From: Lewinellaceae bacterium
Lineage (GTDB): Bacteria; Bacteroidota; Bacteroidia; Chitinophagales; Saprospiraceae
Assembly: GCA_947476195.1 (NCBI GenBank)
Contig: CANJPT010000005.1
Location: forward strand, 20,971 to 84,970
DNA length: 64,000 bases
Direction: 5' to 3'
Every line of letters begins with the position of its first letter. The stretch's first letter is position 1. Both the position numbers and the translations under genes were made by a program. Below, one piece after another: positions 24,924-33,278 of this stretch. Under the pieces are notes generated by a model. The model saw only the letters and a list, made by a program, of their open reading frames with translations, had not been told where the DNA came from and made no database searches.

Positions 24924-25340
24924 GTGCGCCCGGCACGGGCGCTAACTCGGCGGTGCAAGTCCGCCACACGCTTGGCAGCGAGGAGTGTTAGCCAAAGACA
25001 AGGGTGTCTACCGCGAGGTGGAATCTGAAGGAAGCCGGCGGCAAAACCCTGGCCCGACGAACAGAAACCACATATAAGGCCATTTTGCGCGGGTGAGTTT
25101 GCAAAACAAAACGAAGCCCTACCGCTGCCCGGAGCGCAAGGTGGTAAATGTGGCGGGTAGATGGGGTGAAGGTTAGGGTTCTTACCCGGGGAGATCTGCG
25201 TTGGCCGGAGGCGGAGGTACGCGCGAGTGCCAAGGCACAAGGCGGCAGAAGTCAGCAGAGGCCATAGTACCTCAAGGTTTTTTTTGAGGGAAGGGCTGAA
25301 CATTATGGTACGCAGTTTTACCACAAGATTAAATCCCTAA
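24924..25340 (+). mobile_element. 5' fragment of a bacterial group IIC intron
   Basis: Begins GTGCGCCCGGCACGGGCG, the canonical group II 5' end, exactly after the T-tract of a terminator, the preferred site of class C introns. Class C hallmarks follow in order: GGTGCAAGTCCGCC, AAGGGTGTCTACCGCGAGG, TGGAATCTGAAGGAAGC, CATATAAGGC, GAGTTTGCAAAACAAAAC, TTCTTACCCGGGGAGATCTG, AGAAGTCAGCAGAGGCCATA, a hairpin near 25270-25290, then GGGCTGAAC and an ATG at 25305 where the maturase should start. Instead the frame stops after 11 codons (TAA 25338-25340) and no domain V or VI is visible before the next gene. The reverse transcriptase and 3' half are therefore deleted, and the element should be immobile and unable to splice. 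The exact 3' break cannot be placed and may lie a few bases before 25340. Confidence 0.9.
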
Positions 25341-25427
25341 TTCTGAGGTGCCTGTTATTATTCAGGTATTTATTCCTGTACCGGAAAGCGTATCTTGCGA
25401 CTTCTTTTCAACTGTACAACAAGTGCT

Positions 25428-25826
25428 ATGGACTTGATATTTACTAATTTACCTACCATCTTCATCACCGCTTTTTTTGCCATTCTTTTTCTCCAGTCAG
25501 GGCTTGACAAAGTGATGAACTATCAGGGCAATTTACATTACTTTCGTGCCCAATTCAAAAACAGTCCCTTAGCTGGCAGTGTTTCGCTGCTTTTACCCAC
25601 TATTACGTTCCTCGAAACACTTACTGGAATTGTTTCTGCTTGGGCTTTTTTGCAGACCTTGTTAACCGGACAGAGCGGTTCAGCTATTTTCAGTCCTGCC
25701 TTGGCAGGAACTTCACTTTTAGGCTTGTTTTTTGGGCAGCGCATGGCGAAGGATTATGGAGGTGCCGCATCTTTAGTACCCTATTTTTTGGTAGTACTGT
25801 TGGGCTTATGGATGATCAAATTATGA
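25428..25826 (+). CDS. DoxX-like four-helix membrane protein
   Basis: 132 aa from the ATG at 25428; a TTG at 25395 is less likely. Four hydrophobic segments. The first is followed by FLQSGLDKVMNYQGNLHYF, where the Gly-Leu-Asp-Lys and the following basic stretch resemble the DoxX/DoxD family (F-x-x-G-x-x-K). The N-terminal helix begins MDLIFTNLPTIF. DoxX-like proteins sit in the inner membrane and are tied to redox or thiosulfate/quinone functions in some bacteria; no specific role is claimed. It lies just downstream of the intron remnant, so its promoter region may have been altered by that insertion. Confidence 0.65.
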   Translation: MDLIFTNLPTIFITAFFAILFLQSGLDKVMNYQGNLHYFRAQFKNSPLAGSVSLLLPTITFLETLTGIVSAWAFLQTLLTGQSGSAIFSPALAGTSLLGLFFGQRMAKDYGGAASLVPYFLVVLLGLWMIKL

Positions 25827-25939
25827 TTTTTGAATTTTTTTTTGTAGAAACTGAAGTGTTGCGTACATTCGGCCTTTGAAAGCAACTCTAACGAACATAA
25901 TTAGGTAACATTTAATCTTCTTTTAATCTTTCGCACCGT

Positions 25940-26818
25940 ATGCGTATTCAATTTACCTTGACTTGCCAAAAAGGAACTGTTATTCCAATTAACTATCAAT
26001 CAGAGATTTCCAATTGGGTCTTCAGTGTCCTTGCGAAAGCCAATCCTGAAATGTCTGCCTGGGCACAAAAGCGCGGGTATGACTTTCCTTCCCGGACCTT
26101 CAAACTCTTCACGTTCAGCCCTTTAGCCATCTATCCATATGAAATGGATCAGGTTCGGCAAGAGTTTAAACTTCAGGGGAATCAGGTCAAGCTCACTTTT
26201 TCAGCCTATATAGACCCTGCTTTTGAGCAGCATATCATTCACCTTTTCCGGCAGATGCCGCTCACATTAGGCATACTTGATGGCCAACCCGGGCGTTTTG
26301 AGGTGAAGCACTGGCAGGTGATTCCGCATCCGAATTTTAAAGAAGTCATGCAGTTCAAGGCTAGTTCGCCTATTTCTGTCACCAATGTGGATGATGAGAA
26401 GCCGATACCAAATCCTTACCTGATGCCCGATAACCCAGACTATGACGTAAGTTTTTTTACCCACACCGTACGTCGATTCAAAGCAGCTAACCAATATAAA
26501 TCGCTGGCCTCCTTAAAGTTAATTGATGCTTCTTATGCCATGCATTTCCGATTATATGGCCAATCAAAATCAAGGCTAATTCACTTGAAACCCAATACAG
26601 ATGGCATTCAGCAGTTGCGTGGTTTCGTCTATGACTTTGAAGTCGCAATGTCCCAACCACTTTTAGAATTTTGCTATTACGCGGGCTTCGGTGAATATCC
26701 TCAGTTGGGCTTCGGCTATGTCGAACTCAGAGAGCCTGAAAAGGAAAAGAGTCATGGGGGCGGTGGCCAGCAATATGGCAACAATCAAAGCCAGCCCCCC
26801 AAAAGGAACTACAACTAA
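25940..26818 (+). CDS. cas6: Stand-alone Cas6-family RNA endonuclease homologue, apparently missing the N-terminal histidine
   Basis: 292 aa. The N-terminal RAMP fold reads MRIQFTLTCQKGTVIPINYQ, then RTFKLFTFSPL and KLTFSAYIDPAFEQHII, as in Bacteroidota Cas6 proteins. Further on come NPYLMPDNPDYD and RRFKAAN, and the diagnostic C-terminal Gly-rich loop GFGEYPQLGFGYVEL. Cas6 cuts CRISPR repeat RNA to make crRNAs. Where relatives have a Leu-His before the K-x-F-T-F-S strand, this protein has WAQKRG (Gln43) and no His before His98, so the usual general base appears lost. A Gly/Gln/Asn-rich tail of about 20 residues follows the domain. No cas genes, CRISPR array or leader are visible nearby, so this is an orphan. 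Confidence 0.85.
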   Translation: MRIQFTLTCQKGTVIPINYQSEISNWVFSVLAKANPEMSAWAQKRGYDFPSRTFKLFTFSPLAIYPYEMDQVRQEFKLQGNQVKLTFSAYIDPAFEQHIIHLFRQMPLTLGILDGQPGRFEVKHWQVIPHPNFKEVMQFKASSPISVTNVDDEKPIPNPYLMPDNPDYDVSFFTHTVRRFKAANQYKSLASLKLIDASYAMHFRLYGQSKSRLIHLKPNTDGIQQLRGFVYDFEVAMSQPLLEFCYYAGFGEYPQLGFGYVELREPEKEKSHGGGGQQYGNNQSQPPKRNYN

Positions 26819-26829
26819 ACGCTTATTTC

Positions 26830-27636
26830 TTATTTGCAGACCTTGAGGTAAGTTCCTGTTTCCCAATTAAATTCGTAGCGTTCAACCATATTGGCTGGCA
26901 AAGCACGGTTTACATCTTTGTCTGGCTGAGTACCTTGTGTGACCAAGTCAAAATCCCACCAGCCTGTAACCGTTTCTACCACTTGCAGTAATTGGATAGA
27001 TTTGTCAAATGAATAGGTGCGCTGAAAATCCCCTCCCAACACACCTTTATTGTCTTCATGAACGACGAGATTGAATACTTTTTCCATGTCTTCTAAATTT
27101 AAGATGGAGAGGTATTCTGCATGTACCCCCTGGCCCATCCAATCCATTTTCATGCTTAGGCAAGTTTGATTCACTCCAAATTGAGTAAGGCCAATTTGGC
27201 CTCCATGCCCGTCGCCGCCCAGTGAGATAAAATGCTTGTCAAAGCTTGCAACGACCCATTTACCGTTTGCCGTTTTATCGAAGATCGCCACACTGATCAA
27301 CGCCCCGCAAGATGGACAGTCCTTAATTTCGCCCTGTTCATAGTGAAGCGTCTCAAACACCGCAACCGCCCGATCAATTTCATAGTTGGTATAGAACAGA
27401 AGGGTGTCCAATCTTGTATGCATCCAGCCATCGTCTGATAAGTTGGCCGAAATCTCATCGGCATATGTGAGGGGCTTCCAGAGGGCTTCTCCAGTAGATG
27501 TGACGGTATCTGAATCAAAAAAAAGACTTAAAAGGGGTGCTGGACTTTCCAAATCAAAGGTTTTGGCATTTTCTATCTGGGCAAAAGCTGCTATCGAAAA
27601 GCATGTAAAAAAGGCAGTCAGAAGGATTTTTTCCAT
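26830..27636 (-). CDS. Secreted protein of unknown function
   Basis: 268 aa from the ATG at 27636, which starts a signal peptide (MEKILLTAFFTCFSIAAFAQ). The mature part is beta-rich with a Cys-x-x-Cys (DCPSCGALISVAIFD), then HFISLGGDGHGGQIGLTQFGVNQTCLSMKMDWMGQG, ending FNWETGTYLKVCK. The CPSC and Cys near the C-terminus could form disulfides. No known family was recognised. Tail-to-tail with cas6, 11 bp apart, with no terminator in between. Confidence 0.6.
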   Translation of the reverse strand: MEKILLTAFFTCFSIAAFAQIENAKTFDLESPAPLLSLFFDSDTVTSTGEALWKPLTYADEISANLSDDGWMHTRLDTLLFYTNYEIDRAVAVFETLHYEQGEIKDCPSCGALISVAIFDKTANGKWVVASFDKHFISLGGDGHGGQIGLTQFGVNQTCLSMKMDWMGQGVHAEYLSILNLEDMEKVFNLVVHEDNKGVLGGDFQRTYSFDKSIQLLQVVETVTGWWDFDLVTQGTQPDKDVNRALPANMVERYEFNWETGTYLKVCK

Positions 27637-27686
27637 GAAAAAATTACGTTTTAAAAGGCGAAAATAACACAAGTGCTGCTGAAAAT

Positions 27687-27705
27687 AGACTACTTGACAT
27701 TTTGA
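27687..27705. repeat. Third copy of the AGACTACTKGACATTTT motif
   Basis: AGACTACTTGACATTTTGA differs by one base from the motif at 683-699 and 24143-24159. A TTTAGACATTTTAC string follows. It sits about 50 bp upstream of the secreted protein gene at 26830-27636. Confidence 0.5.
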
Positions 27706-27765
27706 CTTTAGACATTTTACCGGACACTGACGCTAAAGAACGGGATGTATTATTCAACACTTGCC

Positions 27766-28200
27766 CTAAATCCATTCAAAGTCTTCCGATTTAGGTAATG
27801 CATCGAATACGTCTCCGATGATGAAAGGCGGAATGGTAATTTTCCGCAAGTCTGTATTTATCCATGCACCATCCACATGCATCACGGTGCAAAGTGTACC
27901 ATCAGCACGGGTAATTTCGTGGCGGAAGGAGTAACGTGAGAAATCACGGCGCAACTTGGTCAGAAGCATATTGATGAAAATAACATCACCGAAGCGCACT
28001 TCCCTGCGAAATGTGGCTTCTTCACGAAACAATACCGGACCGAAATGACCAGCCTGCATCAGTTCATAGGTCAGGCCATATTTACTCAAAAATTCAAGTC
28101 GAACGGTAGCGCCAAAATCATAATAAACAGAATGACGTAAGTGGGAATTGGCATCAAAATCAGCCCAACGTAAGGGCATTGGAAGAGATAATTCGACCAT
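27766..28200 (-). CDS. Hotdog-fold acyl-CoA thioesterase (4HBT family)
   Basis: 144 aa from the ATG at 28200; a longer frame starting at 28239 lies inside the terminator of the upstream gene. The 4HBT pattern is clear: LRWADFDANSHLRHSVYYDFGATVRLEFL (catalytic Asp in the WADFDANSHL segment), LFREEATFRREVRFGDVIFI and a strand SRYSFRHEITRADGTLCTVMHVDGAWI. Such enzymes hydrolyse acyl-CoA thioesters in the cytoplasm. Length is normal. The DUF1573 gene at 28280-28819 ends 80 bp upstream, with a strong terminator between. Confidence 0.85.
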   Translation of the reverse strand: MVELSLPMPLRWADFDANSHLRHSVYYDFGATVRLEFLSKYGLTYELMQAGHFGPVLFREEATFRREVRFGDVIFINMLLTKLRRDFSRYSFRHEITRADGTLCTVMHVDGAWINTDLRKITIPPFIIGDVFDALPKSEDFEWI

Positions 28201-28221
28201 AAATGTGGAGGTATTAATAGA

Positions 28222-28256
28222 GAAAGGGCCTGACAACACGCAGGTTGTCAGGCCCT
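28222..28256 (-). terminator. Hairpin terminator of the second DUF1573 gene
   Basis: A perfect 13-bp stem (28225-28237 AGGGCCTGACAAC with 28244-28256) and a 6-nt loop, followed on the minus strand by a short T-rich run (TTCTCTATT). It separates the DUF1573 gene from the thioesterase gene. Confidence 0.75.
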
Positions 28257-28279
28257 CAAACCAATCTATACTCGATAAA

Positions 28280-28819
28280 TTATTGACCTTTTGCAGCAGG
28301 CTGTTCTTTGCCTCTTACTTCGCCCTTGATCTCGATGAACGTTTCAGTAGGAGTAGTATTGGCCGTTACTGTCACACGCTTGCTTTGTGCACCAGGTTTG
28401 CCTTTTGAATTGAATTCCACTTTAATTTCTGCCTCACCACCAGGAGGGATAGGCTCCTTAGGCCAAGTTGGTACCGTACACCCGCAAGAACCTTTGCAGT
28501 TGCTGATTACAAGTGGCTCACCGCCCGTATTTTTGAATTTGTAATTGTGCTTTACAATTTCGCCTTCATCTACCGTACCAAAATCGTATACAGGCTGCTC
28601 GTATTGGATGGTTGTAGATGGCCCTGCAGGAGCTGTTACTACATTTTGGTTCATCCCTGGGATGTTGCCAGATTGGTTCATTGCCGCAGCAGATTCATAG
28701 ATTTTTTCTGCTTCTGATTGGCCGAACCAATTTTTAAAACCACCGCCAACGAGGTTAGCGGCCAACAGAATAGCGAGCAAAGCGAGCAGGCCAATCTGTA
28801 TTTGTTTATTCCTTTCCAT
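28280..28819 (-). CDS. Membrane-anchored DUF1573-domain protein
   Basis: 179 aa from the ATG at 28819 (MERNKQIQIGLLALLAILLAANL), giving a single N-terminal membrane segment rather than a cleaved signal. The C-terminal half is a DUF1573 domain: YDFGTVDEGEIVKHNYKFKNTGGEPLVI, SCGCTVPTWPKEPIPPGGEAEIKVEF and RVTVTANTTPTETFIEIKGEV. The linker is Asn/Gln/Pro-rich. Likely periplasmic and anchored in the inner membrane. It resembles the protein at 24420-24854 but has the more canonical CGC motif. Promoter-like TATTTTTG lies at 28912-28919. Confidence 0.9.
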   Translation of the reverse strand: MERNKQIQIGLLALLAILLAANLVGGGFKNWFGQSEAEKIYESAAAMNQSGNIPGMNQNVVTAPAGPSTTIQYEQPVYDFGTVDEGEIVKHNYKFKNTGGEPLVISNCKGSCGCTVPTWPKEPIPPGGEAEIKVEFNSKGKPGAQSKRVTVTANTTPTETFIEIKGEVRGKEQPAAKGQ

Positions 28820-28911
28820 GCTTGAAATATTGAAGGTAAAAGTTTTGGATGGATGATATGTAAGAACGTTTAAATAACCACCTGTTATTTCCCGTCCCTT
28901 AATTCTTAACG

Positions 28912-28919
28912 CAAAAATA
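28912..28919 (-). promoter_or_regulatory. Candidate -7 element (TATTTTTG) for the DUF1573 gene
   Basis: Perfect TAnnTTTG on the minus strand, about 90 bp before the ATG at 28819. A -33 TTG at normal spacing is not seen. Confidence 0.35.
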
Positions 28920-29022
28920 GAGCACTTCAAAAACGCCTCGTTTATCCTATCCGATTGGTTTGCAAAAGTTTAACAGCGATTTATGAAATGATGCCGCTAT
29001 ATGGAGGTATTCCATCACTTCA

Positions 29023-31818
29023 TCAGTTCGCAAACCGCTTCCAAAGACTGATAGCGAGGCCCAGCAACATCATAATACAACCAATCCATACCAGGTTGAT
29101 CCCAGGGAATATGATAGCTTCCAAAACAATGTAATCTGAGCGTGAAGCATTTTCAGCTATTTCAATCGGAATACCGCCTTGACCTTCTGCCGTATCCGCC
29201 ACACCAATGGTGAGTAGACCCGCCTTGGGATCAATATTTTCAAATCGAAAATGTAGACCAATGGAAGGTACTTCGTCTTTGAGGCTAAAGGGTTGATTGT
29301 TTCGAATGAGGTAAACCGGGGCAGCCTCCGCCTTCCTTCCATCCGGAGCAGTAATTTCCAACCCGGCTGCCACAGCAATATCACCCGGCTCTGGCGCATA
29401 AGAGGGGTGCTTGACATCTTTGATGACCTTTACAAAATGGATCTGATAGCCTTTAAACTCAAACAAATCGCCTTCTTTAAGCTTAAAATTAGTATATTTC
29501 AACGCCTCTTCAGCTTTGAAGATGTGCTCCATAGAAGCCTCGCTTAACCTCACTTTTAGCTGTAACGGTCCAATATCCCCGTGCAAAGCAAAACCACCTT
29601 TGCCTGGGCGGAGGTACATCATGGGCGAAACCGAGTAGCTTTTAGGATCATCAAGCGCATAAGCACGGAGTTTTAGTCCCACTGCCAGGTCGCCTTTCTC
29701 AGCCTTGTAATCTGGATGTTGCGGCGTTTTGGTTACACTTTCGACTACGAGGTAGTGTTTTTTAGTAAAGATGGTGTCACCTACTAGTGCCTCATATTTA
29801 TCATACTTCAGACTGTCTTCCTGTTGTTTCGCAAATTCAGGGTCGAGTTCGCCTTTGGGTAGGGACGAAACCAACGTAAATATATCATAGTTCCAATAAT
29901 GCTGTGTCGAGGGATTGTTCGCTACTACTTTTGAAAATTGGCGATCATACATCACATTAGGATATAGCGTGAAGTTTTCACCCGTAAAGTTTCCAGCCAT
30001 ATCACGACGTTGGAAATTTACCGTGAAACTGCGCGTTTGTCGTTCCAAAGTATCAGTACTGTATGTAGCTGTGAATCCACGCATTGGCATGGGTGCATCC
30101 TTCATCAGGATGACACTACGTTGAAGCGACTCGGCATCAGCTCCTTCTATCAGCCCATCCATGGCAAAAGTGTTGACCGAAATCCAATCTTTGCCTAGGC
30201 CTGTGCTCAAAATCCCGAGCAGCAAAACCCCAAAACCCATGTGTGACACCGCAGAACCCGCAAGTTTAATATTGCCTTTCATTGCAGTGACCAGGTAATC
30301 CAGATTAGCAACTGCCGTGAACATCGCTGCGAACAAGTAGGCAAAAAGTTGCCAGGCCCGAATATCAATCCAAAGAGAATTCAACATGGTAAGTAACCCA
30401 GCTCCAACGACTGCGATTCCGATATGAAGACCAAAACTTCGGGCTCGTACGGCCCAATTTTGCTCATTGTACCGCATCCATTGGGCTACGCCTGTAAGCA
30501 ATCCAATGAATACCGCAATCCAAAGCTGGTAGCGGTTATGGTGTTCCATTGGATTTTTCAAGGCTGCTCCAACATAGTCAGGGTTGAACGTCTGAACAAT
30601 TTTGTTCCAAACCGGCAACGATGTTGCGCCCGTCATCAAAAGCGCCGAAAACAGCAACACAAGCGAGCCGATAAACATCCAAAATTCTCGGCTTGTGGTT
30701 TTCTCCTCCCCTTTCACATCCGGTACTTCCTTATAACGAAGAATCCAAAGCCCTAAACCCAATACTGAGAATATGCTCAACAACATAATTAGTTGTAAAC
30801 TAAGCCCCATTTCAGTAAAGGAGTGTACTGAGGTGTCACCTAAAATACCACTCCGGGTAAGGTAGGTGGAATATAAAACGAGAACGAATGTAAGCAAATA
30901 GAATCCGTAGGTACTGCGTATAGAATAACCTGTTGTACGCGCAATGAGGTTGGTATGGATGCCCGCTACAAGCGTCAACCAAGGTACCAGCGAGGTGTTT
31001 TCAACTGGATCCCAGGCCCAATATCCCGCAAAAGAAAGGGCTTCGTATGCCCAGACACCTCCCATCAGGATACCAGTACCAAGAATTGCTCCCGAAAAAA
31101 GTGACCACTTGAGCGCTGGTTTCAGCCATTCTTTGTGCTCCCGAAGCCAAAGCCCCGAAATAGCAAATGAAAATGGCACGATCGTACTGGCAAAACCAAG
31201 AAAAAGCGTGGGGGGGTGGATGGTCATCCAATAGTTTTGAAGGAGCGGATTAAGACCGTTTCCTTTAATTTTGGAAAGGTAATCTGCCTGATTAAAGATC
31301 GGTGCATCCATCACATCGCGCAGCATATCAAAGGGACTCGCACCAAAACGAAATTCATTGAAATACAGGCCTAAAAGCATAGAAGCAATCAAAGTCTCTG
31401 CCAGTGCAATGACGGCTAATACGGATGTTTCCCACTTGCCAGCCTTAAACATCAGAATAATTCCGAGGATAACATGCCAAAAACTCCAAAGCAAAAAACT
31501 GCCCTGTTGCTCTTTCCAAAATGCCGCGAAAACATAGCGGGTAGGAAGGTCATCTGATACATTGGACCAGGCGTATTGGTACTCATACATCTTGCCCGTC
31601 AGGATCCAAAAAAGCATCGCGATGATGGAAAATGTAGCCAATCCATGGAGTAGATAAGCAAAACGGCCCAGATTTCGCCAGCCTGTATATTGGTCTGACG
31701 TCCGGCGTTGTGTGGCAATGAAAAATGAAATTGTAGCCAAAAGTGCTGCCACAAAGGATAATACGGCACAAATATGGCCTATTTGACCGGGAATGGGATG
31801 TTCGCCTAGATATTGCAT
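29023..31818 (-). CDS. CcmF/CcsA-type cytochrome c heme lyase
   Basis: 931 aa from the ATG at 31818; a TTG-type extension to 31944 overlaps the promoter. About 14 membrane segments occupy the first two thirds. The heme-handling signature is present: AYEALSFAGYWAWDPVENTSLVPWL (the tryptophan-rich WWD-type loop), preceded by LLWSFWHVILG and MTIHPPTLFLGF and followed by LYSTYLTRSGILGDTSVHSF. The last 350 residues are a periplasmic domain with beta-strand segments and a final helix (IIFPGINLVWIGCIMMLLG). It handles heme for cytochrome c assembly in the inner membrane. The size matches Bacteroidota CcmF-like fused proteins. Confidence 0.93.
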   Translation of the reverse strand: MQYLGEHPIPGQIGHICAVLSFVAALLATISFFIATQRRTSDQYTGWRNLGRFAYLLHGLATFSIIAMLFWILTGKMYEYQYAWSNVSDDLPTRYVFAAFWKEQQGSFLLWSFWHVILGIILMFKAGKWETSVLAVIALAETLIASMLLGLYFNEFRFGASPFDMLRDVMDAPIFNQADYLSKIKGNGLNPLLQNYWMTIHPPTLFLGFASTIVPFSFAISGLWLREHKEWLKPALKWSLFSGAILGTGILMGGVWAYEALSFAGYWAWDPVENTSLVPWLTLVAGIHTNLIARTTGYSIRSTYGFYLLTFVLVLYSTYLTRSGILGDTSVHSFTEMGLSLQLIMLLSIFSVLGLGLWILRYKEVPDVKGEEKTTSREFWMFIGSLVLLFSALLMTGATSLPVWNKIVQTFNPDYVGAALKNPMEHHNRYQLWIAVFIGLLTGVAQWMRYNEQNWAVRARSFGLHIGIAVVGAGLLTMLNSLWIDIRAWQLFAYLFAAMFTAVANLDYLVTAMKGNIKLAGSAVSHMGFGVLLLGILSTGLGKDWISVNTFAMDGLIEGADAESLQRSVILMKDAPMPMRGFTATYSTDTLERQTRSFTVNFQRRDMAGNFTGENFTLYPNVMYDRQFSKVVANNPSTQHYWNYDIFTLVSSLPKGELDPEFAKQQEDSLKYDKYEALVGDTIFTKKHYLVVESVTKTPQHPDYKAEKGDLAVGLKLRAYALDDPKSYSVSPMMYLRPGKGGFALHGDIGPLQLKVRLSEASMEHIFKAEEALKYTNFKLKEGDLFEFKGYQIHFVKVIKDVKHPSYAPEPGDIAVAAGLEITAPDGRKAEAAPVYLIRNNQPFSLKDEVPSIGLHFRFENIDPKAGLLTIGVADTAEGQGGIPIEIAENASRSDYIVLEAIIFPGINLVWIGCIMMLLGLAISLWKRFAN

Positions 31819-31841
31819 ATTGGAGGGTAGTTTTTGCGATG

Positions 31842-31849
31842 CAAAAGTA
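31842..31849 (-). promoter_or_regulatory. Candidate -7 element (TACTTTTG) for the heme lyase gene
   Basis: Minus-strand TACTTTTGC 24 bp before the ATG at 31818; this position also argues against a longer N-terminus. It falls just past the stop of the upstream gene (31856-32293). Confidence 0.45.
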
Positions 31850-31855
31850 GTTAGA

Positions 31856-32293
31856 CTAAAGCATTCGAGTACTTTGCCAATGGACCAATTGCCATACACT
31901 TTGTTTTTTTCGGTAAACAGCAATATATAACAACCTAACCTCAAAAGCGGTGCCGTTCAAAATGCCTTTCGCTTTTAGGGTGCCGTTTACAAGGCCTGTT
32001 TTGCCATAAATGCGTACGCTGGCTGCTTCACGCTCTATTTTTTCGTACACCAATTTTCTGGAACTAATGGCATTCAAGTGAGCTAACTTGCTTTCTTTCA
32101 AGGCATTAGAATGAATGTAAATAAGTTCATCTGCCAATAAGGGCCGCAATCCAAGGGTGTCAGCCCGAACCATAGCCTCAAAGCGACGAACTTCATTGTC
32201 TAATATTCCTTGGGCCTTTTTTGATTGGGCACTTAGTGTTGAAAGGATGAAAAGCAACCAAAAACTCAGGAAAAAACTTCTAAACTTGGGCAT
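31856..32293 (-). CDS. Secreted NTF2-like (DUF4440-type) protein
   Basis: 145 aa. A signal peptide (MPKFRSFFLSFWLLFILSTLSAQ) is followed by an NTF2-like/DUF4440 fold: EVRRFEAMVRADTLGLRPLLADELIYIHSNA, then KLVYEKIEREAASVRIYGKTGLVNGT and YIAVYRKKQSVWQLVHWQSTRM. The cone-shaped fold often binds small ligands, and these secreted versions are of unknown function. Upstream of and co-directional with the heme lyase gene, but that gene has its own promoter-like box. Confidence 0.75.
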   Translation of the reverse strand: MPKFRSFFLSFWLLFILSTLSAQSKKAQGILDNEVRRFEAMVRADTLGLRPLLADELIYIHSNALKESKLAHLNAISSRKLVYEKIEREAASVRIYGKTGLVNGTLKAKGILNGTAFEVRLLYIAVYRKKQSVWQLVHWQSTRML

Positions 32294-32629
32294 AAAAAAT
32301 GGGGGTACGTTAAACAGCCACGAAGGTAGTAAATCAGTTAGACCTTGTTCGGGTGGGTAAAATCAGACATTGAAATCTTGTGTGTAACCAATTAACGTTT
32401 TAGGCTCAATCGGGTGCCTTAAAAGGAGAGAATCAGGCAATATTCGCGCAATAGAGCACATTTAAAGGAACTCTGATTCCTGCTGCGTTACATAAAAAAG
32501 CCGTAATGACAAATTTACGACACATGGCATTAATTTTTTGGCTAGATTTTTGACGTTCGATTAACTTTGTGTCATAGTGCCTAGGAAAGCCACCTTTGGG
32601 CGCCATTTTAATCTTCAAAACTGATTTAC
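32294..32629. other. 336-bp gap with a diverged repeat and a promoter
   Basis: Near 32344 CTTGTTCGGG, and near 32405 CTCAATCGGGTGCCT, resemble parts of the 20826-20982 element, but no terminal inverted pair survives. The rest holds the promoter at 32538-32569 for the next gene and no coding frame worth calling. Confidence 0.45.
32538..32569 (+). promoter_or_regulatory. Candidate promoter TTG-N21-TAACTTTG
   Basis: Perfect -7 match and acceptable spacing, 60 bp before the ATG at 32630. Confidence 0.5.
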
Positions 32630-33133
32630 ATGTACCGATCCTTATCCCTTCTCTCTCTTTTTGTATTTCTTCATTTTTCTTCCTCAGCCCAACAATATGA
32701 TATTTGCATGGATGTTGTGGCCTCCTCAGGAGGTCAGGGCATTCAAGCCAATCGCTATATTGCCTGGACTGTAGGCGAACCGTTTGTCCTGACGTACCAT
32801 GGAGCCGGGTATGCAATAACCCAAGGCTTCCACCAACCGGCTTCCTGTGGCATGGCATTTGTCGGCACTTCCAACCTCGCAGACTGGGGCATGAGTTTGT
32901 TCCCCAACCCGACGGATGGCTTGGCGATGCTGCGTTTTTCCCCTGAAAAAAAAGGGTATCTGTTGGCTGCTGCGTTTGATCTATTGGGCCGGCCTGTGTT
33001 TGAAAACCAAATCATGGCTAACCCGGAAGGCTCTCTTATTGATGCTTCAGCATGGCCGCCAGGCATTTATTTCCTCCTTTTACAAGACCCGACTTCCCAG
33101 GCTTCTGCTGTCTTGCGTCTCGTACGTTTATAG
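32630..33133 (+). CDS. Small secreted protein with T9SS type A sorting domain
   Basis: 167 aa. Signal peptide MYRSLSLLSLFVFLHFSSSAQQ. About 60 residues of mature sequence follow (VVASSGGQGIQANRYIAWTVGEPFVLTYHGAG ... TQGFHQP), a pattern common in Bacteroidota just before the sorting domain. The domain itself starts LFPNPTDGLAMLRFS and includes AFDLLGRPVF, ASAWPPGIYFLLL and a short basic end. It is therefore a small protein exported by T9SS, with most of its length spent on the sorting signal. The gene lies 145 bp upstream of the large fibre gene; a functional link is unproven. Confidence 0.85.
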   Translation: MYRSLSLLSLFVFLHFSSSAQQYDICMDVVASSGGQGIQANRYIAWTVGEPFVLTYHGAGYAITQGFHQPASCGMAFVGTSNLADWGMSLFPNPTDGLAMLRFSPEKKGYLLAAAFDLLGRPVFENQIMANPEGSLIDASAWPPGIYFLLLQDPTSQASAVLRLVRL

Positions 33134-33278
33134 GATTAAGCTTCTTGATTTTTTTTAAGTGGGTTGAGCTTTATGCTCATCAACTTCATCACACTCATTA
33201 GCCTGTGTATTTAATATATTCCCGTCCATCAATTTTCCCAATTCCTCACTGCCGTTCATTTCAAACCGATTTAAAATT

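Noticed and set aside
24857..25324. Minus-strand open frames over the intron fragment
   Set aside because: The DNA is a structured ribozyme with strong plus-strand class C motifs; the antisense frames have no family pattern.
28201..28239. Upstream start for the thioesterase
   Set aside because: It would place the start inside the terminator hairpin of the preceding gene; the ATG at 28200 is used.
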